64,000 nucleotides of DNA from Anaerococcus ihuae (GCF_928368155.1 NZ_CAKMRU010000003.1:170742-234741); one strand, 5' to 3'; numbered from the stretch's first letter, positions 1 through 10,792 are shown. Translations and numbers: made by a program. Notes: generated by a model not told the origin, from the sequence alone.

Positions 1-112
1 CCAGCTGTTTGATGTAAACAGAAACGTTAACAGGATTTCCTCCTAATTTTGCCATATCCATCTCTTCATAATAATCTATGCAATTATCCCCAACACAACA
101 AATTTTTTTCAT
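1..112 (-). CDS. PfkB-family sugar kinase, N-terminal part (FrlD-like)
   Basis: This gene runs off the left edge of the window, so only about 37 residues are visible. They begin MKKICCVGDNCIDYY and continue with LGGNPVNVSVYIKQL. The GDNCIDYY start and the GGNxVNV substrate loop are typical of fructosamine 6-kinases such as FrlD, which phosphorylate Amadori compounds at C6. The start codon overlaps the stop of the upstream GntR regulator by four bases (ATGA), which indicates translational coupling. It would be the last visible gene of the minus-strand operon and the second PfkB kinase in it. Its loop looks closer to classical FrlD than the loop of the kinase at 2971-3798. The catalytic GAGD region lies outside the window. 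Confidence 0.75.
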   Translation of the reverse strand, partial: MKKICCVGDNCIDYYEEMDMAKLGGNPVNVSVYIKQL

Positions 113-864
113 TCACTTTCTCCCTTCTCAACAAATTTCATGTAAGATGTAAAAACAAACATATCAGGGTCTGCTATCGATTTAAATACTTCCATAGGTA
201 TTTTTTCATCGCTACTATCATATGTTTTTCCTTCCATATAAATAAAATTGTCACCTTCGGATTTATCAAATATTATGGCCTCATCACTTCTTAATTCTGT
301 CAAAGATATTTCTTGAAATCCCTTACTAGGTATTAAGTTATATTTTAATTCCAAGGCTAAGTAATAAGGTATATTTGAAAAATCAACCTTTTCAAGACCC
401 TTACATTTTTTTAAATCCGTATAGTTATATTCTAAAAGTGCAGGTTTATCATCTATATATCTTATTCTTACTAGCTCCAAAATAGGATTTTCTTCATCAA
501 CTTTAAATATTTTACATAATTTTTTGTCAGGATATATTATATCTTGCCTTAGAACTTTCGTTTTTAATTTTCTATCTTGTTCTTTAAGGACTACTTGAAG
601 AGATTTTAAATCTTGTAAATTTCTATTTACCTTTCTTTTTTTTACAAAATATCCCTTTCCTTGAATCGCTTCCAAGTATCCTTCTTCAACAAGTCTTCGT
701 AAAGCTGACCTTAGGGTAGATCTATTAACATTCCACAATTGACATATCTGTCTTTCTGAAATTATTTTATCCCCAACTTCCAAATCACTATTTTTCAAAT
801 ATGTAAGAAGTCTTTCAAGCAATTCTGCTTTTGTCATATAATTTTTTTTTACTTTTTTATTCAA
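109..864 (-). CDS. GntR-family regulator with UTRA domain (FrlR-like)
   Basis: A 251-residue transcription factor. Residues about 10-80 form a GntR winged helix-turn-helix (ISERQICQLWNVNRSTLRSAL, then LVEEGYLEAIQGKGYFV). Residues about 100-245 match a UTRA effector domain, which in the HutC/FrlR subfamily binds a sugar-phosphate or related ligand and releases DNA. It lies inside the fructosamine operon, downstream of a YjbQ gene and overlapping the next kinase start. It probably represses both arms of the locus through the GTCTA-type motifs between the divergent operons. No start alternative looks better, since the ATG gives a normal family length. The family call is firm; the specific ligand is inferred from the neighbours. 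Confidence 0.85.
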   Translation of the reverse strand: MNKKVKKNYMTKAELLERLLTYLKNSDLEVGDKIISERQICQLWNVNRSTLRSALRRLVEEGYLEAIQGKGYFVKKRKVNRNLQDLKSLQVVLKEQDRKLKTKVLRQDIIYPDKKLCKIFKVDEENPILELVRIRYIDDKPALLEYNYTDLKKCKGLEKVDFSNIPYYLALELKYNLIPSKGFQEISLTELRSDEAIIFDKSEGDNFIYMEGKTYDSSDEKIPMEVFKSIADPDMFVFTSYMKFVEKGESE

Positions 865-876
865 ATCTACCTCTAA

Positions 877-1302
877 TTAATTTATAAATATATGATATTT
901 TCTCTGTGATGGTCCATCAAATTCACAAAAATACAGTCTTTGTGCATCACCTTTTTTTATTTTTCCATCAACTACTAAAAAATGAGCATGATTCCCGCAA
1001 ATTAAAGATTTCAAGTGCCCAGTTGGATTACCTGCAGTTGATCCATAACTCTGTAACATTCTAGCATGATAATATTTTCCATCTTCTGGAGCAAGTTTTT
1101 TTAAAAAATCTTCTATATCTTTTTCTAAACACTCTAGACCTTCATTTACAAAAATTCCACAAGTTGTATGAGGAGAAATAACTGTTACCATACAATTTTT
1201 CAAATTTTTTTCTTCTACAATATCCTCAATTTCTTTTGTTACATCAAAAAATTGATTATATTCTGATGTTTGTATTTTTTTTATTATAATCTCAGACATC
1301 AC
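877..1302 (-). CDS. yjbQ: YjbQ/UPF0047 family protein
   Basis: A 141-residue single-domain protein of the UPF0047 (YjbQ) family, close to the usual 130-140 residues. The family signature is visible: SPHTTCGIFVNEG near residue 45, HARMLQSYGSTAGNPTGHL near 80 and GNHAHFLVVDGK near 103, ending with a FCEFDGPSQRKY stretch. These histidines form the presumed metal-binding active-site pocket. Members have been linked to weak thiamin phosphate synthase activity, but the physiological reaction is unsettled. The start overlaps the end of the upstream amidohydrolase-like gene by 11 bases, so it is translationally coupled within the fructosamine operon. Its presence suggests a role in sugar-phosphate or amine chemistry, which is inference. 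Confidence 0.8.
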   Translation of the reverse strand: MMSEIIIKKIQTSEYNQFFDVTKEIEDIVEEKNLKNCMVTVISPHTTCGIFVNEGLECLEKDIEDFLKKLAPEDGKYYHARMLQSYGSTAGNPTGHLKSLICGNHAHFLVVDGKIKKGDAQRLYFCEFDGPSQRKYHIFIN

Positions 1303-2146
1303 TAACTCCTAGGAAATCTCTTGCATTTTCTCCCATAATTAATTTTAAAGTATTATCGTGTAATCCTAATTGATACATTGCTTTTGCCATTCTAATCTGT
1401 TCAAATCTAGGATTTTCACTTGCAAATATTATTTGATGGTTTAAACTTCTATCAACCCAACTTAGTCTTAGTTCATTATTAAATATATCCTTGTAAAACT
1501 CTAATGCGCTATCAAAATACAAAGCACCCGTATCTGTATAGGCATTTTTATATTTCATCATTAGCATTGCTGCTTCTTTTACATAAGGCCAAGCAAACCT
1601 AGTAAAGCAAAATTTTATCTTGGGATATTTTATTAATAAATCTTCATATAAGGCTGGATTTGCATATTTTGAACTATAACCCCTATCATAGGATATTCCA
1701 CACTCAAAGATTATATTTTTTTTGTATTTACTAGATAAATCAAAAATTTTTTCAAGTTTATTATCTAAAGGATTTATTCTCAATCTAGATAAATTTAACC
1801 TTAGAGCTTTCAGTTTTAAGTTCTTATAAGAATTTTCTAATTCAATTAGATGATTTTCATCATTTGGATCAACACTTGCTACCCCATAAAATAAATCAGG
1901 ATAAGCATTTACTAATTTTGATATTTCTTCATTAGTAACTGTAGTACTTCCATCTATTGAAGATTCATCTTGAGCGTGTAAAACTAATCTATCCAAATTT
2001 GCTAAACGCATTTGATTTTTTATGTGGCTAATTGTAGCTATAGAATTTTTGTGAATATTTAATACTTCTTGTCTTTTTGAAAAATTTTTTTCATAATCAC
2101 ATATATCTTCATAAAAATGGGCATATACCCTAAAGTCTATATTCAT
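1292..2146 (-). CDS. Amidohydrolase-2 fold protein with altered metal site
   Basis: A 284-residue protein with the overall pattern of amidohydrolase family 2 (PF04909) TIM barrels: LVNAYPDLFYGVASVDPND near residue 90, WPYVKEAAMLMMKYKNAYTDTGALYF near 190 and IIFASENPRF near 235, ending GENARDFLGV. The usual metal ligands look lost. The N-terminal IDxHxH becomes IDFRVYAHF, the histidine before the GxxWP segment is an arginine (FTRFAWP), and the aspartate of the GTDYP motif is a glutamate (ASENP). It may therefore not be a metal hydrolase, or it may have acquired another chemistry. It sits in the fructosamine operon, shares one base with the upstream isomerase gene and overlaps yjbQ. Confidence 0.65.
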   Translation of the reverse strand: MNIDFRVYAHFYEDICDYEKNFSKRQEVLNIHKNSIATISHIKNQMRLANLDRLVLHAQDESSIDGSTTVTNEEISKLVNAYPDLFYGVASVDPNDENHLIELENSYKNLKLKALRLNLSRLRINPLDNKLEKIFDLSSKYKKNIIFECGISYDRGYSSKYANPALYEDLLIKYPKIKFCFTRFAWPYVKEAAMLMMKYKNAYTDTGALYFDSALEFYKDIFNNELRLSWVDRSLNHQIIFASENPRFEQIRMAKAMYQLGLHDNTLKLIMGENARDFLGVSDV

Positions 2147-2958
2147 TATAGATATTCCTTTAAATTATTTATTGCCATTTTTGAATAAATACTAGGCTCA
2201 TTTAAATAATTTGTAACCAATTCTATGGTTATATTTCCATCATATCCATAATCTTTTAACTCAGCCATTAGTTCTTTTAAAGGTAGGACTCCCAAGCCCG
2301 GACAAACATGACTTTCTGACACACCATCACTGTCAACTATGTGCATATGTACCATCTTGTTGCCTAACTTATCCAAATAATTCATTATATTTTCACCTTG
2401 AATATAAGGAACTATTATATCATTCATCCCAAACAAATTAGGATCATCAATTTCATTTATTAATTCAGCCATTTCATTGGCAGTATTTGTTACATTTGAT
2501 TCGAAAGTTGTGAGAGCTTCATAAATTATTTTATGGTCTATTTTTTTCGCATACGCTAATATTTTTTCAAGACTATCTTTTAATCTTTCTTTAATTTCTT
2601 TATCTGTTGCATTATATCCAGAATGTCCAGCTGATATCAGAGTATATTCAGCTCCAATAGCTTTGGCAAAATCCATAGCTTTATATAATAACTCAATCGA
2701 ATCTTGCCTCATTTTTTCGTTTTCCCACATTATGTTGTAAGGATAAGCATTAATTTCTGGAGTATAAACTTTTACTGGCATATCATATTTTTTTATTAAT
2801 CTATTAATCTCATCAACACAAATATCAAAATCTAATGGGTAAGCATGTGGTCTTGCTCCCCATAGCTCTATATAATCATAAGAAAATTTTTTCGCGTCAA
2901 TAAACGCCTTCTCTAAATCAAATCTTTGATATCCTGATGTAAACAAACCAAATTTCAT
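2146..2958 (-). CDS. Sugar isomerase/epimerase of the AP-endonuclease-2 barrel family (FrlC-like)
   Basis: A 270-residue TIM-barrel protein, nearly the length of FrlC (about 276). FrlC interconverts fructoselysine and psicoselysine. Family features visible are MKFGLFTSGYQRFDLEKAF at the start, YIELWGARPHAYP near residue 30, a central YTLISAGHSGYN segment, a metal-site glutamate in IIYEALTTFESN near 145, HMHIVDSDG near 207 and a C-terminal NITIELVTNY. The pattern of E, D, H and E ligands of the barrel appears intact. The gene follows the PfkB kinase by 12 bases and overlaps the next gene by one. The fold is secure; assignment to a fructosamine epimerase rests on context. Confidence 0.75.
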   Translation of the reverse strand: MKFGLFTSGYQRFDLEKAFIDAKKFSYDYIELWGARPHAYPLDFDICVDEINRLIKKYDMPVKVYTPEINAYPYNIMWENEKMRQDSIELLYKAMDFAKAIGAEYTLISAGHSGYNATDKEIKERLKDSLEKILAYAKKIDHKIIYEALTTFESNVTNTANEMAELINEIDDPNLFGMNDIIVPYIQGENIMNYLDKLGNKMVHMHIVDSDGVSESHVCPGLGVLPLKELMAELKDYGYDGNITIELVTNYLNEPSIYSKMAINNLKEYL

Positions 2959-2970
2959 ATTACTCTCCTT

Positions 2971-3798
2971 TTAATAGATAATTTTAAAAACTTCTTCATT
3001 CAAAATTGGTCCAAATTGTCTTACAATTTTACTGGCTAATTTTGAGCCTTCGTCTAGACACTCTTTTATATCTTTATCTAAAAGATATGATGATAAAAAT
3101 CCAGCTATAAATGAATCTCCTGCTCCTACAGTATTATTTAAATCTTCAACCTTATAAGCTTTTTGTTCATAAAATTCTTTTCCATCATATGCCAAAGAAC
3201 CCTTTTCGCCAAAAGTCGTAACTCCTATCTTCATTCCTTTTGAGATGCGATTTTTCAAAAATTTTTTTGCCTCATTCAATGAATCTGACCAAGAGAAAAA
3301 TCCAATATCTACTATTCCATCAAGTCTATCAACTTTCGAATCATTCACCCTATCTGCATAATCAAAAGAAATAATTTTTTTATCATTAATTTTTTTTATT
3401 TCAATCAGAATTTCTTCTGCTTTACCCCAAAATGCGCTAAAAATTAAATCGTAATTTAGTGCATATTCTATATCACTTTTGGAAAATTTCATATTTTCAA
3501 GGACTCCTTCAAAATAATCTCCATGTATTCTCTCTCCATCTTCCAAAGTCATAATAGTATAAGCAGTTTTCCCATCAATCACTTTAATTCTTTCACAATC
3601 GACACCATATTTTTTATACATTTTTAGCATTTCATCGCCATAAGTATCTTTAGCTATATTTGTAATTATTCCTACTTGACTGCCTAATATAGCCATATTT
3701 ATTCCAGTATCAACTACATTACCTGTAAGATATCCACACCCTAAATTTTTGTAGATATCTATACAATTATCTCCAATCATTAAAGCTTTCTTTTTCAT
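2971..3798 (-). CDS. PfkB-family carbohydrate kinase (FrlD-like)
   Basis: A 275-residue ribokinase-family protein. It starts MKKKALMIGDNCIDIYKNLG, as in fructosamine 6-kinase FrlD, and has the family-2 signature NNTVGAGDSFIAGF near residue 225, with the catalytic aspartate in GAGD. The N-terminal substrate loop is unusual: YLTGNVVDTGINMAILG replaces the common GGNAVNVAV, so the substrate may differ from fructoselysine. It lies 14 bases after the deglycase gene in the same operon. A second PfkB kinase with a canonical loop starts at the window edge, so the operon probably handles two related substrates or a two-step phosphorylation. The ATP-dependent sugar kinase call is firm. Confidence 0.82.
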   Translation of the reverse strand: MKKKALMIGDNCIDIYKNLGCGYLTGNVVDTGINMAILGSQVGIITNIAKDTYGDEMLKMYKKYGVDCERIKVIDGKTAYTIMTLEDGERIHGDYFEGVLENMKFSKSDIEYALNYDLIFSAFWGKAEEILIEIKKINDKKIISFDYADRVNDSKVDRLDGIVDIGFFSWSDSLNEAKKFLKNRISKGMKIGVTTFGEKGSLAYDGKEFYEQKAYKVEDLNNTVGAGDSFIAGFLSSYLLDKDIKECLDEGSKLASKIVRQFGPILNEEVFKIIY

Positions 3799-3812
3799 GA
3801 TTTATTCCTTTA

Positions 3813-4808
3813 TTAATAATCCAAAGCCCTATAATATCTTCTAATATCCATTGGATGGCAATTAAGTTTTTCAATATAAACATCTATTCTAGAGCAAATT
3901 TGCCTCATAACTAGGTGTGAAATATATTTTCTATACTCATCTTTAATACCAGTTAGTTTGTAATCTTTAGTGTCAATAATAGTATAATTTGCACAAACTT
4001 TAGGAATAAATTTTGCAACTCTTTCACTTAAAGGTCTTTGGCTATCTTCTCCCACAAATACTGTTATATTAGTATCTCTATCAACTATTTCAAACATGCC
4101 ATGGAAAAACTCTTCCGATCTAATTGATTTTGTTCTAATCCAATGTTGTTCTTCCCAATAACACATAGCATAAGAATAAGTTGCGCCGTATTGGTTTCCA
4201 GATCCAACAAAATAATGAAGGTAATCATAATGATGTTTTTGAGCAAATTCTTTTCCAAATTCATCCGCTTCAAATGTTGCTTCGATTAGTGCATTAGAAA
4301 GATTTTTGTCAAAATTATCATACATGTCATCATATTCATCAAATTCGCCCTTATTAAACATAAACCTATCAGCTACCATGAAAAATTTTAACTGTTCATT
4401 AAGTGGATAAGAAATTGACCAGTCAACCATCTCGGACAGTGGAGATTCTTTTTTATCGATAAAGCCTAATACTCTTGCTCCATGTTTTTTCGCTATTTTT
4501 AATGCTTCAATCATTTCTGAAGTTGTTCCTGAAACTGAAGATATAATAATTATAGTTCCTTCACAAATTTTTTTATTTCCAGTAACAATATACTCAGCAG
4601 CATTTTCAACAAAAAAATCAATTTCAGATTTTTCTTTCATATGGACTTCAACCTGTAAAGCTGACGCCCAGGTTCCACCTATACCCAACCAACAAATATC
4701 CTTGTAACCTTCATCGCAAATTTTATCAACAATTTTATTAATTTGCCCTCTTAACTTCAAAGCTCCATTTAAATTATCTGAAAATTTTTTTTCATCAAAG
4801 TTGTACAT
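3813..4808 (-). CDS. SIS-domain fructosamine-6-phosphate deglycase (FrlB-like)
   Basis: A 331-residue protein with two SIS domains, the family of FrlB and FraB deglycases, which split a 6-phosphofructosamine into glucose 6-phosphate and an amino acid. The first SIS domain shows CWLGIGGTWASALQVEVHM near residue 40 and IIIISSVSGTTSEMIEALK near 90. The second shows YFVGSGNQYGATYSYAM near 195 and the catalytic-region motif RSEEFFHGMFEI near 230. The C-terminus HPMDIRRYYRALDY is typical of this subgroup. It is the first gene of the minus-strand operon, with an AAGGAGAAACG ribosome-binding site. GlmS-like activity is less likely because there is no glutaminase domain and kinase and permease partners are adjacent. 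Confidence 0.8.
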   Translation of the reverse strand: MYNFDEKKFSDNLNGALKLRGQINKIVDKICDEGYKDICWLGIGGTWASALQVEVHMKEKSEIDFFVENAAEYIVTGNKKICEGTIIIISSVSGTTSEMIEALKIAKKHGARVLGFIDKKESPLSEMVDWSISYPLNEQLKFFMVADRFMFNKGEFDEYDDMYDNFDKNLSNALIEATFEADEFGKEFAQKHHYDYLHYFVGSGNQYGATYSYAMCYWEEQHWIRTKSIRSEEFFHGMFEIVDRDTNITVFVGEDSQRPLSERVAKFIPKVCANYTIIDTKDYKLTGIKDEYRKYISHLVMRQICSRIDVYIEKLNCHPMDIRRYYRALDY

Positions 4809-4832
4809 GCGTTTCTCCTTTTAATTTTCTAT

Positions 4833-4910
4833 GACTAATCTAAAATTATAATTTATTTTCAAAAATTTTATGAAAAGGTATTGCAAATTTTTTTTGATTA
4901 GTCTATAATC
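4833..4910. promoter_or_regulatory. Candidate GntR/UTRA operator pair between divergent operons
   Basis: The eight-base motif GACTAATC at 4833-4840 recurs inverted as GATTAGTC at 4896-4903. The second copy sits in the palindrome GATTAGTCTATAATC (4896-4910), whose core resembles the GT-N-TA-N-AC consensus of HutC-type GntR regulators. It covers the -10 hexamer of the plus-strand promoter. The first copy lies just upstream of the deglycase gene. This arrangement fits repression of both operons by the GntR protein at 109-864. Binding itself is inferred. Confidence 0.55.
4881..4909 (+). promoter_or_regulatory. Sigma-A promoter of the plus-strand fructosamine operon
   Basis: TTGCAA at 4881-4886 and TATAAT at 4904-4909 are separated by 17 bases, a near-consensus vegetative promoter. 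It points toward the amidohydrolase and permease genes, about 95 bases upstream of the first start codon. The -10 box is embedded in the candidate GntR operator. Confidence 0.65.
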
Positions 4911-5003
4911 AATTTAACAGTGGTATGAAATTTTCTTATCTTGTTATTAATATAATACAGCTATTTATTAAAAATGTCTAATTAATTTTTTTAGGAGGTG
5001 AAT

Positions 5004-7854
<2,851 letters not shown>

Positions 7855-7861
7855 AAAACAC

Positions 7862-7890
7862 AAAAAGGAGCATTATTCGCTCCTTTTTTA
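7862..7890 (+). terminator. Rho-independent terminator after the permease
   Basis: A ten-base-pair stem AAAAAGGAGC / GCTCCTTTTT with a seven-base loop, followed by T residues, lies directly after the permease stop. The esterase gene begins just beyond, so it is either expressed by read-through or from a weak promoter of its own. Confidence 0.75.
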
Positions 7891-7901
7891 TAGGAGTTTA
7901 T

Positions 7902-8666
7902 ATGTCAGAAATTATATGGAATTTTTATTCCAAGTCTTTAGGAAGAGAAACTACTCTTAGAATTTATCCTCCAGATTCTGTTGAGGAATCTACGCCTTTA
8001 GATTGTTTAGATGATTACGAGATAGTCATAGCGCTTCACGGGCTAGGAGGTAGCAGCAGGCAAATCTCTTCTTATACCAATATAGAATATCTAGCAAGTA
8101 AATTTAAATGTCGGGTAATTCTACCAGAAGCTAATAGATCTTTTTTTCTCAATGCAAAAGAAAATTTTAAGGATTATATTATTAATGAAATCCCTAAAAA
8201 AATAAATTCTTATTTTAATTTAAAAAGCATCTCTGATAAAAAATGGAATATTATTGGCATAAGTATGGGTGGATTTGGAGCATTAAATTTAGCAAATCAA
8301 AGTAATATTTTTTCCAAATCATGTGGTATCTCCTCAGCTTTAGATTACACTTTATTAAGAAATGGTATTGATGGTGAAAATTTTATTCTTGAAAATGAAC
8401 AATCTATTATATGGCCTTGGGATGAAAATCATGAAATCTTTACAAGGAAAATAAATAAAGATGTTGAATTTTGTTTACTTTGTGGAAATCAAGATCCCTT
8501 CTTAAGTAGTAATAAATATTTTTTAGATATTTTAAAAGAAAACAAAGTCACCTACAAATATTTTTTTGAAGATGGGGATCATTCTTGGATTTATTGGAAC
8601 AAAGCTGTTATTAGAGCTTTTAAATTCATTAGAGGATTAGATATAGAAAATATTAGTATTGATTAA
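7902..8666 (+). CDS. Putative esterase, alpha/beta hydrolase fold
   Basis: A 254-residue protein of the putative esterase family (PF00756, esterase D-like). A catalytic triad can be assigned: the nucleophile in GISMGGFGALNLA near residue 120, an aspartate in LCGNQDPF near 190, and a histidine in EDGDHSWIYWNKAV near 225, where the HxWxYW context is typical. The oxyanion segment ALHGLGGSS lies near residue 45. There is no signal peptide, so it acts in the cytoplasm. It follows the permease across a terminator and converges on the next gene. It may hydrolyse S-formylglutathione-like or acyl-sugar esters; a role in fructosamine catabolism is only contextual. Confidence 0.72.
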   Translation: MSEIIWNFYSKSLGRETTLRIYPPDSVEESTPLDCLDDYEIVIALHGLGGSSRQISSYTNIEYLASKFKCRVILPEANRSFFLNAKENFKDYIINEIPKKINSYFNLKSISDKKWNIIGISMGGFGALNLANQSNIFSKSCGISSALDYTLLRNGIDGENFILENEQSIIWPWDENHEIFTRKINKDVEFCLLCGNQDPFLSSNKYFLDILKENKVTYKYFFEDGDHSWIYWNKAVIRAFKFIRGLDIENISID

Positions 8667-8670
8667 ATAA

Positions 8671-8716
8671 AAAAACTAGACTAAATCAAATTTTCGGATT
8701 AGTCTAGATTTTTTAT
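8671..8716. terminator. Bidirectional terminator between converging genes
   Basis: The stem CTAGACTaAATC / GATTAGTCTAG is flanked by A-runs on the left and T-runs on the right, with a loop around 8688-8696. It serves the plus-strand esterase and probably the minus-strand membrane-protein pair. The right arm repeats the GATTAGTCTA motif of the operator at 4896. Confidence 0.7.
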
Positions 8717-8720
8717 TTTT

Positions 8721-8954
8721 TTACCATACAGATTTTTCTTTTAAGAAAAATTTGTAGATAAAGTATCCTATTGCTGCCAATATTGCTAGAGGAATCATTA
8801 AAAATAGGATTGGTATTATAATTAGGCTTCCTCCTATAAATATTGGAACAAGTAGGGCAAATATTAATGATATTGTAAATTTTAAAATTTTAAATCCTAA
8901 TATTACGCCAAAAATAGCTAGGATTATTTTTAGTATTTTATTTTTATCTCTCAT
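8721..8954 (-). CDS. Small membrane protein, unrecognised
   Basis: A 77-residue hydrophobic protein with a basic start (MRDKNKILK) and two or three predicted membrane segments (about residues 9-25, 26-45 and 48-68), ending in a KFFLKEKSVW tail. I recognise no family. It starts nine bases after the stop of a similar 57-residue membrane protein at 8964-9137, and the two are probably co-transcribed. The ribosome-binding site is weak, consistent with coupling to the upstream gene. It could be a phage-shock or cell-envelope accessory protein, but nothing in the sequence proves this. Confidence 0.55.
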   Translation of the reverse strand: MRDKNKILKIILAIFGVILGFKILKFTISLIFALLVPIFIGGSLIIIPILFLMIPLAILAAIGYFIYKFFLKEKSVW

Positions 8955-8963
8955 TTTCTCACA

Positions 8964-9137
8964 TTATCTAAATATATCTTCTTTTTTTATCAAAACTTTG
9001 TATAGGAAATATATAACAAATAATGGTATTACAATTGCCCAAATTATTTTTATTGCTAGACCCAAAAGTTTTAAAACTATGGTTGCTATAAGTGCTAGTA
9101 AAAAAACTCTCAGAACTTTTTTTGCTTCTTCGTTCAT
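8964..9137 (-). CDS. Small membrane protein (57 aa), unrecognised
   Basis: A short open frame encodes 57 residues. It starts MNEEAKKVLRVFLLALI, has about two hydrophobic segments and ends VLIKKEDIFR. The ATG at 9137 is preceded by a perfect AGGAGG box at seven bases' distance, which decides this frame over the overlapping reading at 8968-9186. It lies upstream of the 77-residue membrane protein in what looks like a two-gene unit. Function is unknown. Confidence 0.6.
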   Translation of the reverse strand: MNEEAKKVLRVFLLALIATIVLKLLGLAIKIIWAIVIPLFVIYFLYKVLIKKEDIFR

Positions 9138-9219
9138 AATTTCCTCCTATCTTAATTTTATTATACCTCATTTTAAGATAGTTCAAGTTTTGTTTTAATA
9201 TATTTAATATTATAGGTTT

Positions 9220-9921
9220 TTATTTTTCTTTTATTGATATTTTGATTTTCCCTCTGAAATTTTTTCCTTTTTCTAGGATATAGGGATTATTTATTTTTTT
9301 TGTAAAACTTGGCCCATTTAAACATGGTTCTAGGCACAAATATTCTCCCTTGTAATCTGTCCATATGGCAAATTCTTCAAAATTTTCATTTTCAATAATA
9401 ATATTAAAATATTTGCTTTCAAGATAGGCTTTTTTCTCTTTTAGAAAATATGTGTTTTCTAAATCGATTTTTTCAAGGTCTAAGCCTTTTATCTTGAAAT
9501 CTTTGTCTACATAAAAATATGGGTGAAAGCCTGGTCCTATTGGCAAATCTTTGTCGGATTTATTTTCAATTTTAAAATCGATTTTTAAGGATGAATCTTC
9601 GATCTTATATTTTATATAATATAGGGTATTTTCGTATTCGTCCTTGCCTTCTAATTTGAGTTTTATAGAATTTTCATTTTTTTGTTCTATATCCCAAAAG
9701 GAAATCCTCCCAAATCCGTGTTGGGCAAGATCTTTTATTTCGCTTTTGCCAAAATTTGGAAGACATGGATGCATACCTCCTCTTGTCTTGAGTTCGTCTT
9801 TTATTTTTATTAGAAGTTTTGGGAAAAATATTGGTTTTTTATCTTTAGTAAATTTTTCTATGTAGGCTCCATAGGAATTTACTGTCATTTCTAGATTTTT
9901 TTCTTTTAATTTTATTTTCAT
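9220..9921 (-). CDS. Aldose 1-epimerase family protein
   Basis: A 233-residue protein of the galactose mutarotase-like (GalM / YeaD) fold, somewhat shorter than typical GalM (about 340). Family landmarks are NSYGAYIEKFTKDKKPIFFP near residue 15, GGMHPCLPNFG near 48, HGFGR near 69 with a catalytic-type histidine, GPGFHPYFYV near 128 with the second histidine, and the late LCLEPCLNGP with the glutamate base. It probably interconverts the anomers of a hexose or hexose phosphate in the cytoplasm. It stands alone between terminators. The substrate cannot be told from sequence; short members often act on sugar phosphates. Confidence 0.75.
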   Translation of the reverse strand: MKIKLKEKNLEMTVNSYGAYIEKFTKDKKPIFFPKLLIKIKDELKTRGGMHPCLPNFGKSEIKDLAQHGFGRISFWDIEQKNENSIKLKLEGKDEYENTLYYIKYKIEDSSLKIDFKIENKSDKDLPIGPGFHPYFYVDKDFKIKGLDLEKIDLENTYFLKEKKAYLESKYFNIIIENENFEEFAIWTDYKGEYLCLEPCLNGPSFTKKINNPYILEKGKNFRGKIKISIKEK

Positions 9922-9940
9922 AAGATTATTTTTAGGTAAG

Positions 9941-9966
9941 AAAAAAGACCAAGCAAAACTTGGCCT
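9941..9966 (-). terminator. Terminator after ferritin
   Basis: Read on the minus strand, GGCCAAG / CTTGGTC with a five-base loop is followed by TTTTTT. It lies directly after the ferritin stop codon. Confidence 0.75.
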
Positions 9967-9973
9967 TTAATTT

Positions 9974-10459
9974 TTATCCTCTGTGTGCAAGTTGGCCATC
10001 AAGAATGTAAAGGCCACCGTAATTTCCGTTAATTCTTTCAAGTCTTGTGATAAGTTTGCCAAAAGTATCTTCTTCTTCAACTTGTTCATCTACAAACCAT
10101 TGGATAAATGAAATTACTCTTTCGTCTCCCTCTTCTCTTGCAGCTTTTGCTATTTCATGGATTCTTCTTGTAACTTCTTTTTCATGGTCTAAAGCTTTTT
10201 TTGTTACGTCTAAAAGATCTGTAAATTCTGTATTTGGAGCTTCCATTGCTTTATATACTGGTTTAAATCCTACTTCTTGTAAGAATTTAGTCATTTTTTC
10301 AGCATGTTCAATTTCTTCCATAACTTGGTGTCCAAACCAATGTGCAAATCCTTCAAATTCTTCATCATCAGCATAAATTTGCATAGCCTTATATTCATAT
10401 GCTGATTGTAATTCAAAGTTCATTTGTTCATTAATCATTTCTAGTAATTTTTCACTCAT
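9974..10459 (-). CDS. ftnA: Bacterial non-haem ferritin
   Basis: A 161-residue four-helix ferritin of usual length. Ferroxidase-site residues are visible: E in MNFELQSAYEY near residue 17, ExxH in MEEIEHAEKM near 50, and the QWFVDEQVEEED segment near 125 carrying further carboxylates. It should oxidise Fe(II) and store iron as a 24-subunit cytoplasmic shell, limiting iron-driven oxidative damage during oxygen exposure. The start overlaps by eight bases the end of an unrecognised 100-residue gene, so the two form an operon. A terminator follows. Confidence 0.9.
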   Translation of the reverse strand: MSEKLLEMINEQMNFELQSAYEYKAMQIYADDEEFEGFAHWFGHQVMEEIEHAEKMTKFLQEVGFKPVYKAMEAPNTEFTDLLDVTKKALDHEKEVTRRIHEIAKAAREEGDERVISFIQWFVDEQVEEEDTFGKLITRLERINGNYGGLYILDGQLAHRG

Positions 10460-10754
10460 TATATTTTCCTCCTAAATATTCGTCATACAATATATATACC
10501 CCATATATCATAAAATCATTTTTTATTAATTCTTTTATCACTTCCGTAATATTTGAAGAGATAAGCTCTAGGGTAATAGAAGATTTTTTTATTCCCAATC
10601 TGTTATTTTCAACTAATTTCTTTTCTTTTAACAAATCAAAAATCTCTACAAACTTTTCTTTATCGCTTACATTCGTGTCAAAAGTAACAGGTACAAGACA
10701 TTTACTATTTAATTGGTCTTTATTTAAATTTTTTATTAGTAATACGTCATCCAT
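10452..10754 (-). CDS. Hypothetical protein (100 aa) upstream of ferritin
   Basis: A 100-residue soluble protein beginning MDDVLLIKNLNKDQLNSKCLVPVTFDTN, with a mixed alpha/beta pattern and an aromatic C-terminus (MIYGVYILYDEYLGG). No membrane segment, signal peptide or known motif is seen. It overlaps ferritin by eight bases, so translation of the two is likely coupled and a role in iron handling is possible. Upstream lies a palindromic element flanked by direct repeats, which separates it from queH. I do not recognise the family. Confidence 0.55.
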   Translation of the reverse strand: MDDVLLIKNLNKDQLNSKCLVPVTFDTNVSDKEKFVEIFDLLKEKKLVENNRLGIKKSSITLELISSNITEVIKELIKNDFMIYGVYILYDEYLGGKYNE

Positions 10755-10792
10755 GATTATCTCTCCCTATATAAAATTACCCAAAGAAAGAT

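Noticed and set aside
8968..9186. A 72-residue minus-strand frame in front of the small membrane protein
   Set aside because: It has polar low-complexity content and no ribosome-binding site, while the overlapping 57-residue frame at 8964-9137 has a perfect AGGAGG and a membrane-protein pattern.
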